64,000 bases of DNA from Bubalus kerabau. Taxonomy: Eukaryota; Chordata; Mammalia; Artiodactyla; Bovidae. The notes below the pieces were generated by a model. The model did no database searches and had not been told where the DNA came from. It was given only the letters and a program-made list of their open reading frames with translations. Of the stretch, positions 23,167 through 34,914 are shown piece after piece; positions within the stretch are counted from its first letter, which is position 1; the number at the start of each line of letters is the position of its first letter. The position numbers and the translations under genes were made by a program. The stretch is from NCBI RefSeq assembly GCF_029407905.1, contig NC_073634.1, positions 21,031,501-21,095,500 on the forward strand. The letters run 5' to 3'.

Positions 23167-23804
23167 AGAATTGATGCTTTTGAACTGTGGTGTTGGAGAA
23201 GACTCTTGAGAGTCCAACCAGTCCATCCTAAAGGAGATCAGTCCTGGGTGTTCATTGGAAGGACAGATGCTGAAGCTGAAACTCCAGTACTTTGGCCACC
23301 TCATACAAAGAGTTGACTAATTGGAAAAGACCCTGATGCTGGGAGGGATTGGGGGCAGAAGAATAAGGGGACAACAGAGGTTGAGATGGCTGGTTGGCAT
23401 CACTGACTTGATGGACATGAGTTTGGGTAAACTCCTGGAGTTGGTGATGGACAGGGAGGCTTGGCGTACTGTGATTCATGGGGTCGCAAAGAGTCAGACA
23501 CGACTGAGCGACTGAACTGAACTGAACTGAATGTTCCCTATGGTATTACAATATCTTACTTTGAAAGAGACTCGGTAACTTCTGTTACCTCTGTACCTAT
23601 TGAACCTAGATGGTGCTCCTTGGTGCTTTGCCCACATGGTGTGGGCTTACCATTTTACTTCTTAAAGTTGAAACTATTCAAATGGCAAGATGTTTTATTA
23701 AGATCCCAAGTTGTGTTACACTGGAAGTATTTATTCACTTTCCTTAGACTTTCCAAATCACTTTTGATGAAGGCAGTGTCAAAACTTGTTTATAAACTAT
23801 AATA

Positions 23805-24026
23805 GGTTCGATGCACGATACTGGATGCTTGGGGCATGTGCACTGGGATGACCCAGAGGGATGGTATGGGGAGGGAGGAGGGAGGAGGGTTCAGGATGGG
23901 GAACACATGTATACCTGTGGCGGATTCATTTTGATATATGGCAAAACTAATACAATTATGTAAAGTTTAAAAATAAAATAAAATTTAAAAAAATAAAAAT
24001 TAAATTAAATTAAAGAAAATAAAAAA
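23805..24026 (+). mobile_element. Very short L1 insertion (3' UTR only)
   Basis: Only the last 222 bp of a young L1: GGTTCGATGCACGATACTGG, the G-rich stretch, then AAAAATAAAATAAAATTT and an A-rich tail. Flanked by a perfect 13-bp duplication ATAAACTATAATA (23792-23804 and 24027-24039). Confidence 0.95.
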
Positions 24027-24039
24027 ATAAACTATAATA

Positions 24040-25284
24040 TGAACTTTAACCTAACAATATAATTTTTGAATTGCATCATCAGCTTTTTCTCCTCACAATA
24101 AAGTTGAAGACAGACTCTACGTGTACTAGTTAATTTTTCGCATGACTGTGAGTAATTATAATCAATGAGTAATATACGTCAAATATCCTTTTTCCTCTCT
24201 AAATTGTGACACTGCCAAGACAAAAAGATACTAAAATAAGCCTGTGGTTCCCTCCAGTTCTATAGGTCTTCTGAACTGATGACAAAATTTTTTTAAATCA
24301 GTTGATTAACTGAAGACACTTAAAGAGATTACTCTCTTCCTGAGAGGAATTTTTCAGTTTTGGTGATCCCCACAGCGAAAGTGACCAAATGTCGCCAGCT
24401 TAGATTTATGCTCCAGATGTCATGCTCTCATCTTTATTCTAATACATTATGAAACAGCAAAGATCATAGAGTGATATAATTGTTTAGTATTTGTTTTGCT
24501 GGTGTGTGTGTCTTTGTGCCTGTGTAGTATGCTTTATGTGAGATTTGTTGATTTTTCCCCAGTAGAGTGGGATAAGAAATATATTCTATTTAATATTCAT
24601 CTTAAAATTAATACTTTTGACTTGAAAAGTATTCTAGTGTACTAGTATTCTAGTATTCATTGTTTTCCAAACTCTTTGCATTCTTTTTTATCCATCAAGA
24701 TCATGTTAGTAACTTTATTTCCTCTGTATCAGAGTGTTTTTCCAATTTTAATGTACATTTTAATATTTTCTGCTGCTGAATTCATTGATGTGATAGCTCT
24801 GATAAATCACATCTAAGTAGGACAGGTGTTGCTAACAGACAGATCACAAAAGCTATGTGCCTTTTAATGAATCCAATATTTCTAATTTGCTTTTCCATCA
24901 AGAATACATTTGCTTTCTACATTCTTCAGAGTAGAACCCTCAATCATCTGTCATCATGTGTTCCTCGGATGACATTTCTGAAGTGATAAAAGTACAATTT
25001 TAAATAGGAAAAAGAATCTTAACAACTACTTTTAGCTAAAAATCTGTCAAGTAGATTTTGAATAGTTGCATGGATGTAGCATTGTTCATTCCAGGAGAAT
25101 GAGAGAAAAATAACATAATTCATCTAGGCTGTGTATCATGTCCCTTTAAGGTGGACAGTGAATCAATCATAATGTGTTTCACTTAACTGAGGTAATTAAA
25201 GAGGACATGTGCCTTTTATCCCATCCTATACTGGAGTTTTATAAAAAAAAAAAAAAAAACTTCAATATATATTATCATTTTCAT
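24040..25284. other. No recognised feature
   Basis: AT-rich and apparently single copy. An A17 run is at 25243-25259. No gene evidence. Confidence 0.45.
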
Positions 25285-25450
25285 TCTCACAGTACCCCTC
25301 AGATAAACAGTATTACACCTCTTTTAAAAATAATGAAACTGAAATTCAAATATGTGTTAAGAGGTTTACTCAGGTTTATACAGTTAGTACCAGCAGAGTT
25401 AGAAGCTAAGCTAAAGATGTTCGACTTGGAATTCAGTTGCCATTTACACC
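25285..25450 (+). mobile_element. MIR SINE (ancient)
   Basis: Plus-orientation MIR: AATAATGAAACTGAAATTC corresponds to the GAGGAAACTGAGGC block, and GTTTATACAGTTAGTACC to the CACACAGCTAGTAAG block. It directly precedes a BovB fragment. Confidence 0.6.
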
Positions 25451-25480
25451 AGTCTAAGAAATGGCACTCAGTTGTGGATG

Positions 25481-25690
25481 TGTCACCCTGCTTATTTAAT
25501 TTATATGCAGAGTACATCATGAGAAATGCTGGACTGGATGAAGCACAAGCTGAATTCAAGATTGCTGGGACAAATATCAATAACCTCAGATATGCAGATG
25601 ACACCACACTTATGGCAAACAAAGAAGAACTAAAGAACCTCTTGATGAAAGTGAAAGAGGAGAGTGAAAAAGCTGGCTTGAAACTCAGAT
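25481..25690 (+). mobile_element. BovB LINE, RT piece (left part of a split copy)
   Basis: Starts at SPCLFNLYAEY, includes YADD (LRYADDTTLMANKEEL in the frame 25174-25692), and stops abruptly at AAACTCAG. The next BovB codons (KTKIMAS) are found on the plus strand at 26602, so about 910 bp of other DNA separates two parts of one copy. Confidence 0.88.
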
Positions 25691-25848
25691 GAGATTTTGG
25701 ATTAGAGCAATGGCAGCTGAGAGAGAGGTGAAGCTGATGAATATATTTGATGGCAAAATCAACTGGAATTTATAGTTTAGTGGTGAAGGAGATTTACAGT
25801 CTGATACACAATATGCAAAAATAAGCAAGTTTGGCAGGACTTATGTAT
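25691..25848 (+). other. Left part of a possible retrocopy inserted in BovB
   Basis: Non-BovB sequence between the two BovB parts. Together with 26470-26602 it looks like one insert that ends in a polyadenylation-like signal and an A tail (see finding). I do not recognise a gene in it. Confidence 0.4.
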
Positions 25849-26469
25849 CCGTTCAGTTCAGTTGCTCATTGTGTCTGACTCTTTGTGACCCCATAGGCTA
25901 CAGCATTCCAGGCCTCCTTGTCCATCATCAACTCCTAGATCTTACTCAAACTCATGTCCATCAAGTCGGTGATGCCACCCAACCATGTCATCCTCTGTTG
26001 TCCCCTTCTCCTCCTGCCTTCAATCTTGCCCAACATCAGGGTCTTTTCAAATGAGTCAGCTCCTCACATCAGGTGTCCAAAGTATTGGAGCTTCAGCTTC
26101 AGCATCAGCCCTTCCAATGAATATTCAAGACTGATTTCCTTTATGATGGGCTGGTTGGATCTCCTTGCAGTCCAAGAGCCTCTCAAGTGTCTTCTTTAAC
26201 ACCACAATTCAAAAGCATCAATTCTTAAGCACTCAGCTTTCTTTACAGTTCAACCCTTACATCCATACATGACTACTGGAAAAACCATAGCTTTGACTAG
26301 ACAGACCTTTGTTGGTAAAGCAATGTCTCTGCTTTTTCATATGCTGTCTAGATTGGTCATAACTTTTCTTCCAAGGAGCAAGCATTTTTTAATTTCATGG
26401 CAGCTGTCACCATCTGCAGTGATTTTGAGCCCACCAAAATAAAATCTCTCACTGTTTCCATTGTTTCCC
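25849..26469 (-). mobile_element. BovB LINE 3' fragment, nested, opposite strand
   Basis: 621 bp of BovB 3' end with the tail at the left (GTTCAGTTCAGTTGC) and truncation at the GETMETV region at the right. Flanked by CTTATGTAT / CTTATGAAT (8 of 9; 25840-25848 and 26470-26478). It mirrors 26651-27265 of the host copy. Confidence 0.9.
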
Positions 26470-26602
26470 CTTATGAATAAGGTGTGGCTAAGGAGTTGAG
26501 GTGAATTTCTATTTTATCCTATTTAATTTCCACCTATACATGTATCACTCCAGAATAAAATTAAAAGTCAATCACTGAAAAACTCTAAAAAAAAAAAAAA
26601 AG
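26470..26602 (+). other. Right part of the possible retrocopy, with polyA
   Basis: Unassigned sequence with an AATAAA hexamer near 26554 and an A-run at 26588-26602, directly before BovB resumes. The hexamer lies about 30 bp before the A-run, the spacing of a mature mRNA 3' end. Confidence 0.4.
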
Positions 26603-27265
26603 AAAGAAAACTAAGATCATGGCATCTAGTCCCATCACTTCAAATAGATGGGGAAACAATGGAAAAAGTGACAGACTTTATTTTAGGGGGCTCCAAAATC
26701 ACTGCAGATGGTGACTGCAGTCATGAAATTAAAAGACACCTGCTCCTTGGAAGAAAAGTTATCATCAACCTAGACAGCATATTAAAAAACAGAGACATTA
26801 CTTTGCGGACAAAGGTCTGTCTAGTCAATGCTATGGTTTTTCCAGTAATCATGTATGGATGTGAGAGTTGGACTATAAATAAAGTTGAGTACCGAAGAAT
26901 TGATGCTTTTGAACTGTGGTGTTGGAGAAGATTCTTGAGAGTCCCTTGGATGCAAGGAAATCCATCCAGTCCATCCTAAAGAAATCAGTCCTGAATACTC
27001 ATTGGAAGGACTGATGCTGAAGCTGAAACTCCAATACTTTGACCACCTGATGCAAAGAGCTGACTCATTTGAAAAGACCCTGATGCTGGGAAAGATTGAA
27101 GGTGGGAGGAAAAGGGGACGACAGAAGATGAGATGACTGGATGGCATCCACGACTCAAAGGACATGAGTTTGAGTTGGCTCCGGAAGTTGGTGATGGACA
27201 GGGAAGCCTGGCATGCCGCAGTCCATGGGTAGCAAAGAGGTGGACACGACTGAACAACTGAACGG
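26602..27265 (+). mobile_element. BovB LINE, post-RT and 3' end (right part of a split copy)
   Basis: Continues 25481-25690 at the KTKIMAS codons. The frame at 26659-26979 encodes GGSKITADGDCSHEIKRHLL, KNRDITLRTKVCLVNAMVF and MYGCESWTINKVEYRRIDAF. It ends with GACACGACTGAACAACTGAA at 27265, directly followed by another BovB. Confidence 0.92.
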
Positions 27266-27266
27266 A

Positions 27267-30120
27267 CTGTGGATGTGTCTTGTAGTGAAAGTATAATCTG
27301 ATGTTGTTAAGAACCATACTGCATAGGAACATGAAATATTATGTCCCTGAATCAAGGTAAATTGGACTTGGTCAAACAGGAGATGGAATGATTAAATACT
27401 GTTGTCTTAGGAATCAGTGAACTAAAATGGACAGGAATGGGTGAATTTAATTCAGATGACCATTGGATCTATTACTATGGGCAAGAAACCCTTCAAAGAA
27501 AAGGAGTAGCCCTCATAGACAGCAAAGAGTCTGAAACGCAGTACCTGGATGCAATCTCAAGAATGACAGAATGATCTTGGTTTGCTTCCAAGGCAAAATA
27601 TTCAAAATCACAGTAATTTGAGTCTGTTCTCCAACCACTGATGCTGAAGAGGCTGATATTAAGTGGTTCTATATAGACCAATAATGCTTTCTAGAGCTAA
27701 CACCAAAAAAAAAAAAAAAAAAAGAAAGAAAGAAAAAAGATGTCTTTTTCATCATAGGGGATTGGAATGCAAAAAATAGGAAGTCAAGAGATACCCAGAA
27801 TAACAGGCAAAGGCTAACAGAGTTTTGTCAAGAGATCATGCTGGTCACAGCAAACACCCTTTTCCAAGAACACAAGAGAAGACTCTACACATGGGTATCA
27901 CCATATGGTCAACACCAAAATCAGATTGATTATATTCTTTGCAGTCAAGATGGAGAAGCTCTATACAGCCAGAAAAAGCAAGACCTGGAGCTAACTGTGG
28001 CTCAGATCACGAACTCCTTATCACAAAATTCAGGCTTATATTGAAGAAAATAGGGGAAAAAACTCTAGGCCATTCAGATGTGACCTAAATGAAATCCCTT
28101 ATGATTATACAGTGGGGGTGATGAATAGATTCAAGGGATTAGATCTGGGAGACAGAGTGCCTGAAGAACTATTTACAGAGGTTCATAACACTGTACAGAG
28201 GCAGTGACCAAAATTATCCCAAAGAAAAAGAAATATAAGAAGGCAAAGTGGTTGCCTGAGAAGACTTTACAAATAGCTGAGGAAAGAAGAGAAGCAAAAG
28301 GCAAGAGAAAAAGAGAAAGATATACCCAACTGAAAGTAGAATTCCTGATAATAGCAAGGAGAGGTAAGACCTTAATAAATGAACAATGCAAATAATAGTG
28401 GAAAACAATAGAAGGGGAAAGACTAGAGGTCTCTTCAAGAAAATTAGAAATATCCAGGGATCATGTCATGCAACAATGGGCACAATAATGGACAGAAATA
28501 GTAAGAACCTAACAGAATCAGAAGAGAATAAGAAGAAGTGGTGAGAAGACATAGGCGAACTATGCAAAAAGGGTCCTAATGACCAGATAACCACAATGGT
28601 GTGATCACTCACCTAGAGCCAAATATCCTGGAGTGTGAAGTCAAGTGGGCCTTAAGAAGCATAACTACAAACAAAGCTAGTGGAGATGAAAGAATTTCAG
28701 CTAAGCTATTTCAAATCCTAAAAGATAATGCTGTGAAAGTGCTACACACAATATGTGGTCAAATTTGGTAAATCAGCAGTAGCCACAGGACTGGAAAGGG
28801 TCAGATTTGATTCCAATCCCAAAGAAAGGCAATGAAAGAATGTTCTTACTACCACACAATTGCACTCATTTCAAATGCTAGCAAGGTGATGCTCAAAATC
28901 CTTCAAGAAGGCTTCAGCAGCATGTGAATCAAAAACTTCCAGATGTACAAGCTGTGTTTTGAAGAGGCAGACAAACAGGAGATCAATTTCCAAGATTCAC
29001 TGGATCATGAATAAAGCAAGGGAGTTCCATAAAAACATATTTCTGTTTCACTGACTGTGCTAAAGACATAGGCTGTGTGGATCACAACAAACTGTGAACA
29101 ATTCTTAGATGGGAGGACCAGACCACCATACCTGTCTTTAGAGAAACCTGTAAGCTGGTCAAGAAGCAACAGCTTGAACCGTATATGGGTCAATGGGTTA
29201 GTTCAAAATTGGGAAAGGAGTACATCAAGGTTGCATATCATCATCCTGCTTATTTAACTTATATGCAGAGTACATCATGTGAGATGCTGGGCTGGATGAA
29301 GCACAAGCTAGAATCAAGACTGTCAGGAGAAATATCAACAACCTCAGATATGCTCATGATACCATCTAATGGCACAATGAAAAGGAACTAAAGAGCCTCT
29401 TAACGAAAATGAAAGAGAAGAGTTAAAAAAAAAATTGCTTGAAACTCAACATTAAAAAAAAAAAAAAAAACTAAAATCATGGCATCTGGCCCCATCACTT
29501 CACGACAAATACAAATGGAAAAGCAGAAGCAGTGAGAGATTTTATTTTCTTGGGCTCCAAAATCACTGGGATGGTGACTGCAGCCATTAAATTAAAAGGT
29601 GCTGGTTCCTTAGAAGGAAAGCTGTGACACACCTAGCCAATGTATTAAAAAACAGAGAAATCGTTTTGCCACCAAAATCCATCTAGTCAAAGCTATGATG
29701 TTTCAAGTAGTGCTTTATGGATGTGAGAGTTGGACCATAAAGAAAGCTGAGGGCAAAGAATTGATACTTTTGAATTATGGTGCTGGAGAAGACTCTTGAG
29801 AGTCCCTTGGACTGCAAGAAGATCAAACTAGTCAATCTTAAAGGAAATCAACTCTGAATATTTATTAAAAGGACTGATGCTGAAACTGACACTTCAATAT
29901 TTTGGGCACCTGATGTGAGCAGCCAACTCATTGGAAAAGACCCTGATCCTTGGAAAAATTGAAGGCAAATGGAGAAGAGGACAATAGAGGATGAGATGAT
30001 TAGACAGTATCACAGACTCAATGGCAATGAATTAGAGCAAACTCCAGGAAATAGTGAAGGACAGAGTCTGGCATGCTACAGTCCACGGCATCGCGGAGTC
30101 ACTCACGACTTAGGGACTGA
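27267..30120 (+). mobile_element. Longest BovB copy in the window (about 2.85 kb), inactive
   Basis: Begins before the endonuclease (GCATAGGAACATGAAATATT; the family start of the N-terminal coding part) and runs to the 3' end near 30112. Endonuclease N-terminus, linker, RT and post-RT regions can all be followed, but in many short frames with stops. The AAAAAA run before the GDWN motif has grown to a 34-nt A-rich microsatellite (27705-27738), a second A run is at 29451-29470, and the endonuclease has a small internal deletion near 27808. It abuts the previous BovB 3' end without a spacer. Confidence 0.9.
27838..28044 (+). pseudogene. BovB endonuclease C-terminal fragment
   Basis: A 68-codon frame with the blocks ANTLFQEHKRRLYTW, SPYGQHQNQIDYILCSQ and AQITNSLSQ. 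The family SDHELLI catalytic stretch is shifted out of frame by an indel near 27950, and the domain is interrupted on both sides. Confidence 0.75.
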
Positions 30121-30889
30121 AAAACAATCCTGAAAAGCCCTGAGTCCGAGGGGAAGTTAAATCAGTCACTGATCTTCACCCAACCTAAAATATTAATTTC
30201 AGTGAAGTACTCATAATGTTCTATAAGAACATTATTCATTGATATTTAAGGAGCAGTATCATTAATTCAGGGGAATTAATAAATCTCCCAAAATAATGTA
30301 TTGTCAACTTGACCATAAACATATTGAAAAAGCTAGAGAAATTTGAAAGAACCATATGTATACACCTGTAAAGTATCATATCTCCCAGAAGGATTTAGTA
30401 AAAAATTAATCAATACATGGGTCTATACTTGCCATTCAGCTTCTGAAACAGACATAAATGATTTGGTAACATTACTTGGTATCAAATCTGATTGCTCCTA
30501 ATAATCAGTAAAAGGAGTGTAAGTAATCAATATATTTTTAAATGTATAGCTTTTTCATTTGCACATGGTTAATAATGGCTTCAATCAAAACATAATTCTT
30601 GCTTCAAGGAATGAGTCTGAAAACAGATGGCATCATTGATAACAGTAAAGTATTAGTGAAAGTCCTTCAGAGAAATAAGTATTTTTCTATAGGGAAATGA
30701 ATATTTTCAGTTTTCTGATTTCATTAATGAGATATTAAAAGTTGGAAGCCATGTATACATCTTCTTTATAAACAATGTTTTAAATGCAAATAGTGTTTCA
30801 TAAACGTTAACAATTTGACTAAATTCCTAAGATGCCTACCAATATGAGAAAATTTAGCATATGTAGAGAAAAGAATATAATTGCTACTA
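30121..30889. other. No recognised feature
   Basis: AT-rich sequence between the BovB cluster and the next L1; nothing assignable. Confidence 0.5.
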
Positions 30890-32431
30890 TTATTAAATAA
30901 AAAAATAAAAGTTAAACCTAACTTTAAAAGCATCATAAGAGACTACTATCAGCAACTATATGCCAATAAAATAGACAATGTGGAAGAAATGGACAAATTA
31001 TTAGAAAAGTTCAACTTTCCAAAACTGAACCATGAAGAAATAGATAATCTTAACAGACCCATCACAAGCACGGAAATTGAAACTGTAATCAGAAATCTTC
31101 CAGCAAACAGAAGCCCAGGAACAGAAGGCTGAATAGCTGAATTCTACCAAAAATTTAGAGAAGAGCTAACACCTATCCTACTCAAACTCTTCCAGAAAAT
31201 TGCAGAGGAAGGTAAACTTCCAAACTCATTCTATGAGGCCACCATCACTCTAGTATTAAAACCAGACAAAGATGCCACAAAAAAAGAAAACTAGAGGCCA
31301 ATATCACTGATGAATATAAATGCAAAAATCCTTAACAAAATTCTAGCAAACAGAATCCAACAACATATTAAAAAAATCATACATTGTGACCAAGTGGGCT
31401 TTATCCCAGGGATGCAAGGATTCTTCAATATCCACAAATCAATCTATGTAACACACCACATTAACAAATTGAAAGATAAAAACCATATGATTATCTCAAT
31501 AGATGCAGAGAAAGCCTTTGACAAAATTCAACATCCATTTATGATAAAAAAAAAACCCCTCCAGAAAGCAGGAATAGAAGAAACATACCTCAACATAATA
31601 AAATCCATATATGACAAACCCACAGCAAACATTATCCTCAATGGTGAAAAATTGAAAGCATTTCCCCTAAAGTCAGGAACAAGACAAGGGTGCCCACTCT
31701 CACCACTACTATTCAACATAATTTTGGCCACAGCAATCAGAGCAGAAAAAGAAATAAAAGTAATCCAGATTGGAAAAGAAGTAAAACTCTCAGTGTTTGC
31801 AGATGACATGATCCTCTACATAGAAAACCCTAAAGACTCCAGCAGAAAATTACTAGAGCTAATCAGTGAATATAGTACAGTTGCAGGATATAAAATTAAC
31901 ACACATAAATCCCTTGAATTCCTATACACTAACAATGAGAAAACAGAAAGAGAAATTAAGGAAACAATTCCATTCACCATTGCAACGAAAAGAATAAAAT
32001 ACTTAAGAATATATCTACCTAAAGAAACAAAGACCTATATATAGGAAACTATAAAACACTGGTGAAAGAAATCAAAGAGGCCACAAATTAACGGAGAAAT
32101 ATACCATGTTCGTGGATTAGAAGAATCAATATAGTGAAAATGAATATACTACCCAAAGCAATCTATACATTCAATGCAATCCCTAACAAGCTACCAACGG
32201 TATTTTTTACAGAGCTAGAACAAATAATTTCACAATTTGTATGGAAATACAAAAAGCCTTGAATAGCCAAAGCAATCTTGAGAAAGAAGAATGGAACTGG
32301 AGGAATCAACCTGCCTGACTTCAGGCTCTATTAAAAAGCCACAGTCATCAAGACAGTATGGTACTGGCACAAAGACAGAAATATAGGTCAATGAAACAAA
32401 ATAGAAAGCCCAGAGATAAATCCACGCAACT
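30890..32431 (+). mobile_element. L1 LINE, ORF2 RT part (left of Bov-A2)
   Basis: Starts in the RT N-terminal region (YYQQLYANKIDNVEEMDKLL from 30935) and runs to the region before HLIFDKGG. It is cut by a Bov-A2 at 32443 and continues at 32728. A TGA at about 31130 replaces the GPDGF glycine-proline region, so ORF2 is broken. Left boundary approximate. Confidence 0.92.
31310..32044 (+). pseudogene. L1 ORF2p reverse-transcriptase fragment, 244 codons
   Basis: RT motifs in order: SIDAEKAFDKIQ at 63-74 (catalytic D65), SGTRQGCPLSPLLFN at 122-136, and FADD at 163-166. A 9-nt in-frame deletion removes three residues after FNI (FNIILATAI where related L1s read FNIVLEVLATAI); it lies between short direct repeats. 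The frame ends after KETKTYI through a 1-nt deletion near 32028. Inactive. Confidence 0.85.
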
Positions 32432-32442
32432 ATGAACACCTT

Positions 32443-32716
32443 GGAGAAGGCAATGACACCCCACACCAGTACTCTTGCCTGGCAAATCCCATGGACGGAG
32501 GAGCCTGGTAGGCTGCAGTCCATGGGGTGCTAAGAGTCGGACACAACTGAGCAACTTCACTTTCACTTTTCATTTTCATGCATTGGAGAAGGAAATGGCA
32601 ACCCACTCCAGTGTTCTTGCCTGGAGAATCCCAGGTATGGGGGAGCCTGGTGGACTGTCGTCTATAGGGTCGCACAGAGTCGGACACAACTGAAGCGACT
32701 TAGCAGCAGCAGCAGC
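32443..32716 (+). mobile_element. Bov-A2 SINE inside L1 ORF2
   Basis: Complete plus-strand Bov-A2: GGAGAAGGCAATGACACCCC start, linker, second monomer, (AGC)n tail. The flanking duplication ATGAACACCTT (32432-32442 and 32717-32727) is perfect and repeats L1 ORF2 sequence. Confidence 0.96.
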
Positions 32717-32727
32717 ATGAACACCTT

Positions 32728-34165
32728 ATCTTTGACAAAGGAGGCAAGAATATACAATGGAGAAAAAAATATCTCTTTAACAAGTGGCACTGGGAAAACT
32801 GGTCAACCACTTGTAAAAGAATGAAACTAGAACACTTTCTAACACCATACACAAAAATAAACTCAAAATGAATTAAAGATCTAAACAAAAATCAGAAACT
32901 ATAAAACTCCTGGAGGAAATCATAGGCAAAACACTCTCCGACACAAATCACAGCAGGATCCTTATGACCCACCTCCCAGAATATTGGAAATAAAAGCAAA
33001 AATATACAAATGGGACATAATTAAAATTAAAAGCTTCTGCACAACAAAGGAAACTATAAACAAGGTGATAAGACAGCCTTCTGAATGGGAGAAAATAATA
33101 GCAAACGAAGCAACTGACACATAATTAATCTCAAAAATATACAAGCAACTCCTACAGCTCAATTCCAGAAAAATAAATGACCCAATCAAAAAATGGGCCA
33201 AAGAACTAAACAGACATTTCTCCAAAGAAGACATACAGATGGCTAACAAACACATGAAAAGATGCTCAACAAAACTCATTATCAGAGAAATGTAAGTCAA
33301 AACCACAATGAGGTACCATTTCATGCCAGTCAGAATGGCTGTGATCCAAAAGTCTACAAGCAATAAATGCTGGAGAGGGTGTGGAGAAAAGAGAACCCTC
33401 TTACACTGTTGGTGGGAATGCAAACTAGTACAGCCACTATGGAGAACAGTGTGGAGATTCCTTAAAAAACTGGAAATAGAACTGCCATACGACCCAGCAA
33501 TCCCACTGCTGGGCATACACATCGAGGAAACCAGAACTGAAAGAGACACGTGTACTCCAATGTTCATGGCAGCACTGTTTATAATAGCCAGGACATGGAA
33601 GCAACCTAGATGTCCATCAGCAAACAAATGGATAAGAAATCTGTGGTACATATACATGATGGAGTATTACTCAGCCATTAAAAAGAATACATTTTAATCA
33701 GTTCTAATGAGGTGGATGAAACTGGAGCTTATTATACAGAGTGAAGTAAGCCAGAAAGAAAAATACCAATACAGTATCCTAATGCATATATATGGAATTT
33801 AGAAAGATAACAATTATGACCCTATATACAAGACAGCAAAAGAGACACAGATGTATAGAATAGTCTTTTGCACTCTGTGGGAGAGAGAGAGGGTGGGATG
33901 ATTTGGGAGAATGGCATTGAAAAATGTATATTATCATATGTGAAACGAATCACCAGTCCAGGTTCGATGCATGAGATGGGGTGCTTGGGGCTGGTGCATT
34001 GGGATGACCCTGAGGGATGGGATGGGGAGAGAAGTGGGAGGGGTGTTCAGGATGAGGAACACGTGTACACCCGTGGCAGATTCATGTCAGTGTATGGCAA
34101 AACCACTACAATATTGTAAAGTAATTAGCCTCCAATTAAAGTAAATAGATTCATAAAAAATAGTT
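32728..34165 (+). mobile_element. L1 LINE, ORF2 C-terminus and 3' UTR (right of Bov-A2)
   Basis: Continues the L1 from 32431. The frame at 33308-33697 keeps the cysteine-rich motif KCWRGCGEKRTLLHCWWEC (C-X3-C-X7-H-X4-C). A stop replaces the codons after KKNTF near 33697. The 3' UTR runs from about 33800 and ends near 34165 with an A-rich stretch. Total L1 length without the SINE is about 3.0 kb. Confidence 0.92.
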
Positions 34166-34784
34166 CAAAACAGAAGTAAATTAAAAATAAATCTCCAATG
34201 GGTATAGAGAAAGAAACATCTTACACAATTTTTTCAAAACTCTATTCTACTATTGAAGGTATAATTTAGGTTAGTCATTGTATGTGTGTAAACTTAAAAA
34301 GGAACTCATAACTAAAACAGTCATTACAATACAGTGTGATACATTCTATAGTTCTGTGACAGAACTAAGTTCAAAAGCCTTTAGATGTACATAGAAGAAT
34401 TATTTAATCTGTATTCAATCTTGAAGTATTAGACAAATTTACTATGTGGAGAATAGGACATTTCAGGGAAGAAAAGAACAGGTAAAAACCAAATTAACAT
34501 ATGAAAACATATTGATATTATTGGTTAAAATATTTTTCACCCAGTAATCCCACAGAAGCCAATGATACTTATATTGTGATCTCATGAGATAAATAATAAT
34601 TTCCTGACAAAATTGTGGCTTTCCTATATGTCTGAAGGAATCTTTCTAGGTATCAACACAGATGATGAACCCTGAAGTCAACTCTAAAAATTTAGTCTAT
34701 CTTGGAGTCTTATGGAATTAAGCCCTTTCACATTATAATACTATAAACTTAATTTTGTTATTTTCTGAAACAGCTTAGAAAGGA
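34166..34784. other. No recognised feature
   Basis: AT-rich, nothing assignable. Confidence 0.5.
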
Positions 34785-34855
34785 GCTGTTGCTATTGTTG
34801 TTTAGTCACTAAGTCATGCACAACTCTTTGTGACCCCATGGGCTGTAGCCTGCAC
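34785..34855 (-). mobile_element. BovB/Bov-tA 3' end fragment
   Basis: About 70 bp matching only the 3' terminus shared by BovB and Bov-tA (TTGTTTAGTCACTAAGTCAT; CTCTTTGTGACCCCATGGGC). The family cannot be decided from this length. Confidence 0.7.
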
Positions 34856-34914
34856 AGGATAAGAAAAGAGAAACACAAAGAGATGAATAGGTAGTTCCCT
34901 AAACAGTCATGGAC

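Larger units (their letters stand above)
21478..23529 (+). mobile_element. BovB LINE, linker, RT and 3' end (right piece of a split copy)
   Basis: Continues the outer BovB: YDLNQIP-type segment near 21493, a lysine-rich linker, RT, post-RT region and a (GAACT)n tail at 23513-23529. With 19683-20069 it amounts to about 2.4 kb of BovB, against about 3.2 kb for a full copy. At least three frame breaks. Confidence 0.93.

Noticed and set aside
19670..23535. AATGTT at both ends of the outer BovB as a target duplication
   Set aside because: Only six bases, and the left copy is not directly at the element start; chance is likely.
25851..27265. Possible CRISPR-like or tandem-array structure from repeated similar blocks
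   Set aside because: The similarity is between inverted and direct BovB copies; there are no regular spacers.
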